From: Reichenbachiella agariperforans
GTDB taxonomy: Bacteria > Bacteroidota > Bacteroidia > Cytophagales > Cyclobacteriaceae
Length of the DNA stretch: 64,000 nt
Reading direction: 5' to 3'
NCBI RefSeq assembly: GCF_900142205.1
Contig: NZ_FRAA01000004.1
Coordinates: 310,001-374,000, forward strand
A model generated the notes under the pieces. The model had not been told where the DNA came from. It ran no database searches and saw only the letters and a program-made list of their open reading frames with translations. The first letter of the stretch is position 1, and every line of letters starts with the position of its first letter. The position numbers and the translations under genes are program-made. Positions 54,203 to 61,764 of the stretch are shown one piece after another.

Positions 54203-55267
54203 ATGCAAAAATATATTTCAATCCTACTAGTAGGACTAGCTGCAGCCTGTAGCCAGCCCCAGTCTAACACCCCTCCTACGGCTATCCAGCCCAAATACAT
54301 CACCGATCCTGTCAATTTTGACAGTGACGACCCGGCCATATGGATGCACCCGACCGACCTGAGCCAGTCTCTCATACTCGGTACCGACAAACGCGAAAAT
54401 GGTGAAGGAGGCGTATTTGTTTTTGATCTGAAGGGAAAAGAAGACAGCACACGACGGATCACAGGAATCGACCGTCCCAACAACGTCGACATAGCCTATG
54501 GGTTTCGCATAGACAGCACGACGACTGTCGACGTAGCGGTATTCTCCGAGCGTGGCAAAAACAGCATCCGCGTATACAGCCTACCAGACATGCAACCCAT
54601 CGATGGGGGCGGCATCCCCGTATTCGAGGATAGCCCGAGCAGAGATGTCATGGGCGTGGCACTGTACCAACGTGCCGCTGATGATTCGCTATTTGCCATA
54701 GTCAGCAGAAAGGGAGAGAACTCCCCTACCGATGGCTACCTCTACCAGTACGCACTCACCTATCAGGACAGTCTCGTACAGGGTAGGCTGGTACGCAAGT
54801 TTGGTCAGTTCAGCGGAGGAGACGGAGAGATAGAAGCCATCGCAGTAGATCACCAGTTAGGCTATGTCTACTACTCAGATGAGCTATTTGGGATCAGAAA
54901 ATACCATGTAGACCCAGCCATGGGCGATGAACAACTGGCAGTATTCGGCACGGATGGTTTCACCGAAGACCGTGAAGGCATCTCCATCTACCAGAGCGCT
55001 GACTCCACAGGTTACATCTTGGTTTCGGATCAGCAAGCCAATGCCTTTCGTGTATTTCCTAGAGAAGGCACCATTGACAACCCACACGATCACCCTCTGA
55101 TCAAAAGCATCCCTGTATCTACCCACGAAAGCGATGGATCAGAGGTCTCGCACCTAGCCTACAACGAAGACTTCCCGAGAGGGTTTTTCGTCGCTATGTC
55201 TGACAACAAGACCTTTCAAATCTACGATTGGCGCGACATAGAAGCGGCGCTTTTGGATAGTAAATAA
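54203..55267 (+). CDS. phy: Beta-propeller phytase lipoprotein
   Basis: 3-phytase of the beta-propeller (BPP) family, 354 residues, removing phosphates from myo-inositol hexakisphosphate with calcium as cofactor. Lipobox in LAAACSQ (Cys14). Family motifs: FDSDDPAIWMHP, LILGTDKRENGEGG, RPNNVDIAYGF, DGEIEAIAVDHQLGYVYYSDE, DREGISIY, LVSDQQANAFRVF and YDWRDIEAAL. The anchor suggests action at the outer surface, with products imported by the TonB receptor encoded in the same operon. Confidence 0.92.
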   Translation: MQKYISILLVGLAAACSQPQSNTPPTAIQPKYITDPVNFDSDDPAIWMHPTDLSQSLILGTDKRENGEGGVFVFDLKGKEDSTRRITGIDRPNNVDIAYGFRIDSTTTVDVAVFSERGKNSIRVYSLPDMQPIDGGGIPVFEDSPSRDVMGVALYQRAADDSLFAIVSRKGENSPTDGYLYQYALTYQDSLVQGRLVRKFGQFSGGDGEIEAIAVDHQLGYVYYSDELFGIRKYHVDPAMGDEQLAVFGTDGFTEDREGISIYQSADSTGYILVSDQQANAFRVFPREGTIDNPHDHPLIKSIPVSTHESDGSEVSHLAYNEDFPRGFFVAMSDNKTFQIYDWRDIEAALLDSK

Positions 55268-55307
55268 GAATACTTTTTCATTCTGAATCAGGTCTACGGA
55301 CCGCACT

Positions 55308-55331
55308 AAGCCTTCTCTCACGAGAAGGCTT
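55308..55331 (+). terminator. Terminator of the phytase operon
   Basis: Perfect stem AAGCCTTCTC / GAGAAGGCTT with a 4-nt loop and a T-run, 40 nt after the phytase stop. Confidence 0.92.
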
Positions 55332-55393
55332 TTTTATGTCAAAAAAACAGAATACACAGCGGCTGTTAGCGAATCTACCACAAGCTGGGAAAA

Positions 55394-55578
55394 GCAGAAA
55401 AATACGTTTTTGAACCTTCCGCGGACTTGCAGAAAGCAGAAAAATACGTTTTTGGACTCTCCGCAGACTTGCGGAAGCAGAAAAATCAATTTTTGGACCT
55501 TCCGCGAACTTGCGGAACACAGAAAAATGCATTTTTTGACCTTCCGAAGACCTTCGGAGAGTAGAAAAATGCACTTGG
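55394..55578. repeat. Tandem 41-42-nt intergenic repeats (four units plus a partial)
   Basis: Units start at about 55394, 55436, 55477 and 55519, with a partial fifth at 55561. Each has GCAGAAAAATNNNTTTTTGNAC followed by an imperfect TCCGCNNACTTGCGGA hairpin, so each unit holds two small palindromes. There are no unique spacers, so it is not CRISPR. The period is close to a multiple of three, which keeps overlapping frames open on both strands; I do not regard these as genes. Confidence 0.8.
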
Positions 55579-55677
55579 GAGGTTGGGCGCATCGGAGAAC
55601 CGATGAGGCTTCCAAAGGCTCTTCCGCCTTCTTTACCTCTGAACTGCCCTGCTGTCATATCCATTGTTAGCAATCTT

Positions 55678-56451
55678 TTACTTGTACCACAACAGATGCA
55701 CACTGTTAAAATAATACTCTATTGTCATGTAAGTAGTACAAACCAATAAGACGAGAAAGAACACTAACTCTTTTGATCTGAATACGATGGTTTTTTTAGC
55801 GATGGCTAAAACTATTATTCTCGACAACATCAAAAAGAAAAATGTACTCCATAAGATAATAAGAGTCATTTTTGAATCTCCTTTTTCGTTAAAAGCTAAA
55901 TCCAAGTACTTAAACCCTTCAGGCATTCCTTTGATTCTTGCATCTAGCTTCCAAGGTCCAGCCGTAGAGTTAGAATACAATATGTGATAAGTAAATCCAT
56001 CATTTTGCTCAAGTGTTTCATCGTTTAGAGGAAATATTTCGATAGAAGTGCGTAAGGAGTCTTCTATGGTTGAACCAAATTTTATTTCTGATCTACTGAT
56101 ATTGGTTTTTTGAATTGCTAGTATTTTAACCTCACCATCGTTGTATACTACAATTGGAGCTGACTTTATAAAGTCTGTAGGATCAATATATTTTGCCCCG
56201 TTATTCCAAATAGTTAGATCAACGTAATGAACATTTGTTACAGGCTCTTCTTCCCAAAGTATCTTTAATTTATCTTCGAATTCATTAGATTCTGCAAGTA
56301 ATTGTGGGGTCGAAAAATAATATGAAGGTTCTTGCTTATCAGTATTGAAGAATCCAATTGCAAGTGGAATTGAAAGCCCAAGACCTAAGGTGACAAGAGG
56401 ATGTTTTAAGAAAGTGTAAATCTTATTGAATAGCTTGGAGTCCAGAATCAT
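55678..56451 (-). CDS. Hypothetical membrane protein, second gene of a two-gene unit
   Basis: About 257 residues from ATG 56451 (ATGs 56466 and 56505 are alternatives). One hydrophobic helix near the N-terminus (HPLVTLGLGLSIPLAIGFF), a ~150-residue extramembrane beta-rich domain (VDLTIWNNGAKYIDPTDF...LDARIKGMPEGFKYLDLAF) and two C-terminal helices (LIILWSTFFFLMLSRIIVLAIA; LVFFLVLLVCTTYMTI). No family recognised. It overlaps the preceding gene by about 29 nt, so the two are translationally coupled. AT-rich compared with the phytase operon. A membrane effector is conceivable given the partner and location, without direct evidence. Confidence 0.65.
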   Translation of the reverse strand: MILDSKLFNKIYTFLKHPLVTLGLGLSIPLAIGFFNTDKQEPSYYFSTPQLLAESNEFEDKLKILWEEEPVTNVHYVDLTIWNNGAKYIDPTDFIKSAPIVVYNDGEVKILAIQKTNISRSEIKFGSTIEDSLRTSIEIFPLNDETLEQNDGFTYHILYSNSTAGPWKLDARIKGMPEGFKYLDLAFNEKGDSKMTLIILWSTFFFLMLSRIIVLAIAKKTIVFRSKELVFFLVLLVCTTYMTIEYYFNSVHLLWYK

Positions 56452-57262
56452 TGTTTTTTCTTGCATTTTCAATAATATATCTTTTAACATGACCTGTTCT
56501 GTCATTAATAACTTTTGCTCTCAGAAGGATTTTCCCTCCATCACCCTTAGAGGCATCACTCAGAGAAGTAGTTAACACTTCTTTGTCCTGTGATATAATA
56601 TCTGACCCAAGGTTGAAAGGAATAGTCTTTTGATTTACGTCATCATAAAAACGCCCGTAACCGCTTAAAATATTATACTTCGTTACATTTCCTGAAATGT
56701 TATCTTGAATTTGAGGCTCATCTTGCAAGTAAACATGGTTTAGTGTCTCTCGATTAAACTCAATAACTACCCCTTTTTTAGGTCTTTTAACTTCAATTTT
56801 TATGTTGTTATCATGAAGTATTGGTCTGTGAATTTGTTGTAAGGATTTCTCAAGAACGTCAGCTATTTCTTGTGGAAAGGTATCGTTCTTTGCCAATATT
56901 TTTTTCGGGATTCTTTGAGTTGGGGTAGCATTTTTTCCGGATGCAATTTTCCATGTGTAATTAAGCATATCCCAAAAAACGGAAGTTAATACACTGGCGC
57001 CTATCACTTTAACAGCAGGATCTTCAAAAGCAATTGTTACAATTTCTACAAAACTACCTTTCTGGGGAGGGTGAAGAAAAAAATTCACATCAGGAATTGA
57101 GCCTCCTTTACTACGAATTTCACCTTCTGTTACCAAAGCATGAGTAGTAATTGCTAAAGCTTTGGCTAGTCCGTGTATTGAGGTTGCGGCATCATAAAGG
57201 TCAAGTTTATGGTTTTCTGCGTTTCCTCCTGTGTAACGAATTATGAATCTTACTTCTGACAT
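56423..57262 (-). CDS. Hypothetical soluble protein, first gene of a two-gene unit (DUF7946-like?)
   Basis: 279 residues without signal peptide. The N-terminus (VRFIIRYTGGNAENHKLDLYDAATSIHGLAKA) and PPQKGSFVEIVTIAFEDPAV resemble a family I remember as DUF7946, but I am not sure of the name. Mixed alpha/beta; a short hydrophobic stretch near 88-105 (VIGASVLTSVFWDML). It overlaps the membrane-protein gene downstream. AT-rich and flanked by repeats, so probably acquired. Function unknown; a sensor-plus-membrane-effector pair is one possibility. Confidence 0.65.
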   Translation of the reverse strand: MSEVRFIIRYTGGNAENHKLDLYDAATSIHGLAKALAITTHALVTEGEIRSKGGSIPDVNFFLHPPQKGSFVEIVTIAFEDPAVKVIGASVLTSVFWDMLNYTWKIASGKNATPTQRIPKKILAKNDTFPQEIADVLEKSLQQIHRPILHDNNIKIEVKRPKKGVVIEFNRETLNHVYLQDEPQIQDNISGNVTKYNILSGYGRFYDDVNQKTIPFNLGSDIISQDKEVLTTSLSDASKGDGGKILLRAKVINDRTGHVKRYIIENARKNNDSGLQAIQ

Positions 57263-57296
57263 TTATATGGTTTAGGTTTGATTGCCAACAACCGAA

Positions 57297-57534
57297 TATA
57301 CGCAATGCACTTTATTTACCTTATATATAAAGCGCACTGTACACTCATTTGATAAGCGTTAAAAAAATGTTTCTCTTCTTCTCGAATGATGCTGCGGGAA
57401 GCCGACTGCTGATCGGCTTGGATGGTTAAACTAATCTTTCCTTTTGACACTTTCCACACCCACTGGCAATCCCTTGGAATATTACAAAACGGTATTGGGT
57501 AGGTGCTAGATTGTAACAGTACGACGGTCGGGAG
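57297..57534 (+). repeat. ~235-bp direct repeat, left copy, beside a toxin-antitoxin pair
   Basis: Matches 58087-58316 in the same orientation, beginning TATACGCAATGCACTT and ending GGTCGGGAG, at roughly 85-90% identity by eye with a few indels. It includes ATAAGCGTTA and AACGGTATTGGGTAGGTGCT. No ORF; the left end touches the promoter region of the unknown gene at 56423. Confidence 0.88.
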
Positions 57535-57568
57535 CAGCCGATACGCACAAAAGCATGTTAGCGTCTGT

Positions 57569-57854
57569 TTAGTTTAGTAACTTAGCTCCATGCACGATTC
57601 TTAGAATCACTATTTGCTCTAATGAATAGATACGATACACAATTCGATACTTGTGTAAAATGAGTTCCCTCAATTCCTCATTCTGGAATTCAGGAACGAC
57701 ACGTCCAGATTGCGGAAATTCCTTGATTTGTTCGATCCGCCTAAAAACCCATTCCCCAAATTCTTGAGCATACCGCGGAGAGTCTTGCGCTATGTAATCC
57801 GGTTATTGAATCAAGGTCGTTCCAGGCAGATGCAGCTAGAGTTATTTCGACCAT
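57569..57854 (-). pseudogene. RelE/ParE-family toxin, broken by a +1 frameshift
   Basis: Starting at ATG 57854 the frame reads MVEITLAASAWNDLDSIT and then leaves the family pattern and stops. Removing one C at 57799-57800 (plus strand) restores DYIAQDSPRYAQEFGEWVFR...HKYRIVYRIYSLEQIVILRIVHGAKLLN and a 94-residue ParE/RelE-like toxin ending at 57569. It overlaps the antitoxin 3' end by 13 nt, the normal arrangement. As sequenced it is inactive, unless the extra base is a sequencing error. Confidence 0.8.
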
Positions 57855-58024
57855 TTAGAGTTGAAACGTTCCTTTGCAGCGTCTAGGGGGATAACCTTTC
57901 CTTCTTCTACATCTTTTAGTCCTTGTTCCACTTTTTCAACAAAGAGCAATCTGTCAATGAGTTCCTCAGTTGGGAATTCGTTGGGCAACTGTTCAAGGGC
58001 TTCAATCACTTTGTTCTTATTCAT
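57842..58024 (-). CDS. Small antitoxin of a ParE/RelE-type module
   Basis: 60-residue acidic protein (MNKNKVIEALEQLPNEF...VEQGLKDVEEGKVIPLDAAKERFNSKWSK) of the type that precedes ParE/RelE toxins in Bacteroidota. The ending GKVIPLDAAKERFNSKW is typical. It overlaps the toxin gene. It probably lacks a full DNA-binding domain of its own. With the toxin frameshifted it may be a relic or may serve against related toxins. Confidence 0.75.
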   Translation of the reverse strand: MNKNKVIEALEQLPNEFPTEELIDRLLFVEKVEQGLKDVEEGKVIPLDAAKERFNSKWSK

Positions 58025-58086
58025 AGGATAAAGTTACAGAATTGACCGCTCAATAGGAAAAGGTCCGAATAGACCCTAATGGTGAG

Positions 58087-58316
58087 TATACGCAATGCAC
58101 TTATCTTATATACAAAGCGCACCGTACACTCGTTTAATAAGCGTTAATAAAAATCGTTTCTCTTCTTCTCGAATGATGAGAAGCCGACTCCTGATCGGCT
58201 TGGATGATTAAACTAATCTTTCCTTTTGACACTTCCCACACCCACTGACAATCCCTTGAAATATTACAAAACGGTATTGGGTAGGTGCTAGATTGTAGCA
58301 GCACTGCGGTCGGGAG
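58087..58316 (+). repeat. ~235-bp direct repeat, right copy
   Basis: Right-hand partner of 57297-57534, starting 62 nt upstream of the antitoxin start. The 550 nt between the copies hold the whole toxin-antitoxin pair. The stretch 58317-58528 after it holds no gene. Confidence 0.88.
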
Positions 58317-58528
58317 ATGAAATCTACCCCTTCTTCGGACAGTTTTTCAATATTAAAAACTATCAATTATTCCTTACTAAACCTTCGCTATTAATTATGG
58401 TATACGCGCAGAGTTTCCTATGTATTTTGCTATAAATTAATTTTTTCTCTCTAGATTTAGAATCCCGTCCCCCTTTATCTCTCCCGTACCCGGATTTGTA
58501 AGATTAAGAACGAATAACTATTGCAAGC

Positions 58529-59491
58529 ATGAGAAAGATGATTATGACCTATTTGCTGCTGATATGCGGCATTCAGATGAGCATTGGGCAGGACTTAAAA
58601 ATCGGATTATTATTTGACCAATTCGCTAGTGCGCGATGGGAAATCGACGCAGGATATTTAGAAAAACACTTCAACAGACTTGGTGCAGAATGTACCATCA
58701 CAGTAGCACACTCCAGTTTTGACAAACAAGTGAGCCAAGCGAAAGAGCTCATAGAGCAAGGCGTAGATGCCCTCGTGGTGATCGCTGTAGATGGCGCACA
58801 CAGTCAGCCCATTTTGGATATAGCGAGCAAAAACAACGTACTCGTAGTAGCCTATGACAGGCCCATACTCGATGACCGTGTCGATCTATATGTATCCTAC
58901 AACAATCTGGAAGTAGGTAAAAAACAAGCACAGTCAATGGTGGAAAATGTACCTGAAGGCAACATCATTCTGATCAATGGCCCTGTTGCAGATGTCAATG
59001 CCATTCAGTTTAGAAAAGGTCAACTGGAAGTCCTAAAGCCTTATGTAGACGCAGGAAAAATCAAGGTCGTAGAAGATATCGTGCTAGATAGCTGGAACGA
59101 AATGGAAGCACTGTTAAAACTACATGAGTTGTCTCCAGACTTTAGCCAAATAGACGGAGTGATCTCAGCAGTCGACTGGTTCAACAATGCCATCGCAGAG
59201 TACCTGGGTAGCAGCGAGCCACTCAAAAAGATTTACACGACTGGGCAAGATCCAGTTAAAAGTGTCGTGAACAAAATAGAAAATGACATTCAAAATATGT
59301 CTATTTATAAACCTATCGAATCACTGGCTCATAAAACAGCTGAACTTACCCTAGCAAAAATCAACGGAAAGAAAAACCTCAAACTACACACCATTCAGAT
59401 TGGGGAAAACTCTTTTGAAGGCTACCTGTTCGATCCGATTGTTTTGAACAAAGACAACATCAACGAGTACAAAGCGCTACTCAAAGAATAG
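58529..59491 (+). CDS. Orphan periplasmic sugar-binding protein (XylF/RbsB-like)
   Basis: Substrate-binding protein of the periplasmic-binding-protein type I fold (peripla_BP_4), 320 residues, closest in pattern to D-xylose-binding XylF. Signal peptide ending IGQ (residue 20); KIGLLFDQFASARWEIDAGYL, LVVIAVDGAHSQPILDIA, VAYDRPILDDRVDLYVSYNN, ILINGPVADVNA, YTTGQDP. No permease or ATPase gene lies beside it, so it may act as a ligand-sensing protein for a receptor elsewhere rather than in transport. Followed by a strong terminator, so transcribed alone. Confidence 0.85.
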   Translation: MRKMIMTYLLLICGIQMSIGQDLKIGLLFDQFASARWEIDAGYLEKHFNRLGAECTITVAHSSFDKQVSQAKELIEQGVDALVVIAVDGAHSQPILDIASKNNVLVVAYDRPILDDRVDLYVSYNNLEVGKKQAQSMVENVPEGNIILINGPVADVNAIQFRKGQLEVLKPYVDAGKIKVVEDIVLDSWNEMEALLKLHELSPDFSQIDGVISAVDWFNNAIAEYLGSSEPLKKIYTTGQDPVKSVVNKIENDIQNMSIYKPIESLAHKTAELTLAKINGKKNLKLHTIQIGENSFEGYLFDPIVLNKDNINEYKALLKE

Positions 59492-59511
59492 ATTACATCT
59501 ATCGTTTGATT

Positions 59512-59552
59512 AAAAAGTCGCCATGACTCTCTTAGAGTCATGGCGACTTTTT
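59512..59552 (+). terminator. Terminator of the sugar-binding protein gene
   Basis: Perfect 19-bp stem (59512-59530 with 59534-59552) with a 3-nt loop, beginning with five As and ending in TTTTT. It lies 21 nt after the stop. Confidence 0.93.
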
Positions 59553-59644
59553 AATTTCTACGCATCTTTTTTCTATAGAAAACATGATACAGTTGCCCAT
59601 TTTGCGAATTCAATGTAAATTATGAAAGACCAAATAACCAAATC

Positions 59645-60022
59645 ATGTCCATTTCTCAAATTACCCACAGAGGCAAAAAGATAGTCTTGATAGACTACTC
59701 CAAGTGCAAAAACAAACAAGACATGCTCCAACTCGGTAGCGAGGTACCCGATTATCTCATCGATCTACCCGAGGAACACTTACTCATACTGTTTGACTAT
59801 ACCAATGCACATGGCAGCTCAGAATTTATGAAACAAGCCAACGAAAGCAGAGAACGTGTCCTTCATCACAAGACGACCAAGAGTGCTGCCCTCGGCATCA
59901 CAGGTATCAAAAAAATCCTCCTCAAAGGCTACAATGCCCTCAGTAGCAATGATGGTATGCAACCCTTTGACACCAAAGAAGCTGCACTCGAATATCTGCT
60001 AAAGAAAGAGGATGGAGATTAA
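59645..60022 (+). CDS. Small STAS-like protein
   Basis: 125 residues, no signal peptide. Alternating strands and helices (KKIVLIDYSKCKN, EEHLLILFDYTNAHG, TKSAALGITGIKKILLKGYNALS, FDTKEAALEYLLKK) look like the SpoIIAA/STAS-like fold seen in many uncharacterised Bacteroidota proteins. No partner gene is nearby, and function is unknown. ATG 59645 follows an A-rich leader (ACCAAATC), normal for this phylum. Confidence 0.6.
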   Translation: MSISQITHRGKKIVLIDYSKCKNKQDMLQLGSEVPDYLIDLPEEHLLILFDYTNAHGSSEFMKQANESRERVLHHKTTKSAALGITGIKKILLKGYNALSSNDGMQPFDTKEAALEYLLKKEDGD

Positions 60023-60065
60023 TTAGCCTCGTAAAATCTACTTCTCTTGACTTTCATATCAAGGT

Positions 60066-60455
60066 CTACCGTACCACAGTGACTTCCAGCTCGACGGTCA
60101 ACGTGTCAAACAAAGACTGAACCTCGAGCAGCGTACTCGCCTGCTTGATACCATGTACTGCAACCCAATCCTGAAAGACGTCAAAGCAACCCAACAATTC
60201 TTCGGCAGAGGTAGTGTAAATATTCAACCGGACAATGCCACTGGGTTCATAACCCGCCTCACGGATCACTTTTTCCAAGTTAGCAATTGCCAATAGCAAT
60301 TGACTCCTCATGTCTTCGACACTTGATCCCCCATGCTCATCGACTGCTGCCTGTCCCGCTACATAGAGTACGGCTTGTGGTTGTTTGATTTCTACGGCCT
60401 GCACATAGCTTCGTGCATCTTGCCATTGCCAAGGGTTAATGACTCTCTTTTCCAT
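60066..60455 (-). CDS. RidA/YjgF-family protein
   Basis: RidA-superfamily protein, about 129 residues from ATG 60455 (a longer reading from 60503 adds an unlikely leader). RidA proteins hydrolyse reactive enamine/imine intermediates from PLP enzymes. It shows AVLYVAGQAAVDEHGGSSVEDMRSQL, IVRLNIYTTSAEELL, QASTLLEVQSLFDTLTVELEVTVV; the Arg of the canonical RidA active site is not obvious (VQSLFDTLTVEL region), so it may belong to a subgroup without deaminase activity. It follows the Crp/Fnr-type regulator by 91 nt and may be under its control. Confidence 0.82.
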   Translation of the reverse strand: MEKRVINPWQWQDARSYVQAVEIKQPQAVLYVAGQAAVDEHGGSSVEDMRSQLLLAIANLEKVIREAGYEPSGIVRLNIYTTSAEELLGCFDVFQDWVAVHGIKQASTLLEVQSLFDTLTVELEVTVVR

Positions 60456-60546
60456 TTGTATTTCGTTTATTGGTGAATTACAAAACTGGAGCGCAAGGCT
60501 CAACTCTACCTGTGACCTACGTCACAATTACAAAAAAGACTAGAGT

Positions 60547-61110
60547 CTAGGAGGACAACCGGCTCAGCGTTTCGCGTGAGACACCTAGATACGAAGCGAG
60601 CTGTGTTTTGGAGACGCGCTGCAGCAAACTCGGATACTGAGCCAGTAACTGGTCGTACCGTTCCTTGGCGCTGAGAGTCATCAGAGACAAGATTCGCTGT
60701 TGAGAAGCGATGAATCCTCTATTGGATTTTTCAAGAAGAAACCGCTCCATCTTAGGCACTTCCTTGCGGAGTTTCTGATAGTTGTCCAGTGACAAGCACA
60801 AAACCACTGTATCTTCTAGGCACTTCAAGGACATGCTTGCTGTCCCTCTGTCAAAGTAAGCCATAAAGTCACTCTCCCACCAATCCTCCATCGCAAAAGA
60901 CACGATGTACTCACGAGCCGTGTCATCCGTGTGTATTAGCTTGAGCAGTCCTTGACCTACATAATAGGCACAATCTACGCGCTCACCTTTTCGGAAAACG
61001 TACTGACGCTTTTTGAAAGTTTTGACCGTAAAATGTGCGAGCACCACCGAAAACTCCTCAGGGGTCAACTCCACTACACGGTCGATTTGTTTCTTTAGCT
61101 GCTGCTCCAT
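60547..61110 (-). CDS. Crp/Fnr-family transcriptional regulator
   Basis: About 187 residues: N-terminal cyclic-nucleotide-binding beta-roll (about 10-125; FRKGERVDCAYYVGQGLLKLI, SFAMEDWWESDFMAYFDRG), dimerisation helix (EVPKMERFLLEKSNRGF) and a short C-terminal helix-turn-helix (VSKTQLASYLGVSRETLSRL). The usual cAMP phosphate-binding Arg-Ser pair is not clear, as is common in Bacteroidota members. Met at 61119 or 61110 may be the start. Upstream of ridA on the same strand; likely regulates it. Confidence 0.88.
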   Translation of the reverse strand: MEQQLKKQIDRVVELTPEEFSVVLAHFTVKTFKKRQYVFRKGERVDCAYYVGQGLLKLIHTDDTAREYIVSFAMEDWWESDFMAYFDRGTASMSLKCLEDTVVLCLSLDNYQKLRKEVPKMERFLLEKSNRGFIASQQRILSLMTLSAKERYDQLLAQYPSLLQRVSKTQLASYLGVSRETLSRLSS

Positions 61111-61349
61111 CCAGCACATAAAAGTAAACCAAACTGCGAGGATGACAGGTGTCCCATCCCACTAGTCTTCAAGAAATCTGTCATTGCTAGACTTGCTCCA
61201 ATCCTGTGACAAACAGATGAAGACCTGCAAAGAAGAACGACTCGATTCTCATCGCTTATGGTGTGATTGGTTTTATTGATGAACTTATTCTGCATACATC
61301 CTCCTTCGTATCTAATATTGCAACACGATAATAACAAAGCAATACAGAC

Positions 61350-61607
61350 ATGAGACTACCGATTATAAAACACACATTGGAATTCGTCAAAGAAAACGAC
61401 GAGGATTGGGTACACGAGACCATCGAACTGCTGGAGCATTTGGCGGATGCCAAGGGAATCAAAGACGAAGAACTCGAAGTGATCGGCGAACTCCTCTCCA
61501 ACCTATACGGCAGCCTAGAGGTTCACAAAGAAATCAAAAAAGGCACTGCAGAAAAAGACGCGCTCAATGGCTTCATGAGTCGTGTGATGGGCTCTATCGG
61601 GAAGTAA
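61350..61607 (+). CDS. Small conserved protein, DUF6952-like
   Basis: 85 residues, no signal peptide, mostly helical: MRLPIIKHTLEFVKENDEDWV, ETIELLEHLADAKG, VIGELLSNLYGSLEVHKEIKKG, DALNGFMSRVMGSIGK. It matches my recollection of the DUF6952 family of Bacteroidota, often found near peroxiredoxin and thioredoxin genes (not present here). Function unknown. It is divergent from the Crp/Fnr-type gene and followed by an inverted repeat. Confidence 0.8.
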   Translation: MRLPIIKHTLEFVKENDEDWVHETIELLEHLADAKGIKDEELEVIGELLSNLYGSLEVHKEIKKGTAEKDALNGFMSRVMGSIGK

Positions 61608-61636
61608 ATTCTGGTATAAAGTAGTTGGTATTTAGT

Positions 61637-61674
61637 AACCTGACAGATTTCAACTCTGAAAAACCTGTTAGGTT
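61637..61674. terminator. Inverted repeat after the DUF6952-like gene
   Basis: AACCTGACAG pairs with CTGTTAGGTT (one G-U pair, 18-nt loop), 30 nt after the stop. ACCTG(A/T)CAGGT-type elements are frequent intergenic hairpins in this phylum as I recall. Weak U-tract. Confidence 0.4.
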
Positions 61675-61764
61675 TACTTTCTTTACGCCCACCTCTGCAC
61701 TTACTCCATATAGGGTTGGCTGGTATTCATGGTTGAAATTTAATCCTAAAAACCTAATAAAGAG

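Noticed and set aside
55394-55578. Possible CRISPR array
   Set aside because: Units follow each other directly with no unique spacers, and no cas genes are present.
55278-55703. Overlapping open frames on both strands over the 42-nt repeats
   Set aside because: Openness is explained by the near-multiple-of-three repeat period; the peptides are repetitive and overlap a terminator.
57297-58316. Integron-type attC sites around the toxin-antitoxin pair
   Set aside because: GTTAGC/GCTAAC steps are seen, but the standard core sites and paired simple sites are not, and no integrase gene is in the window.
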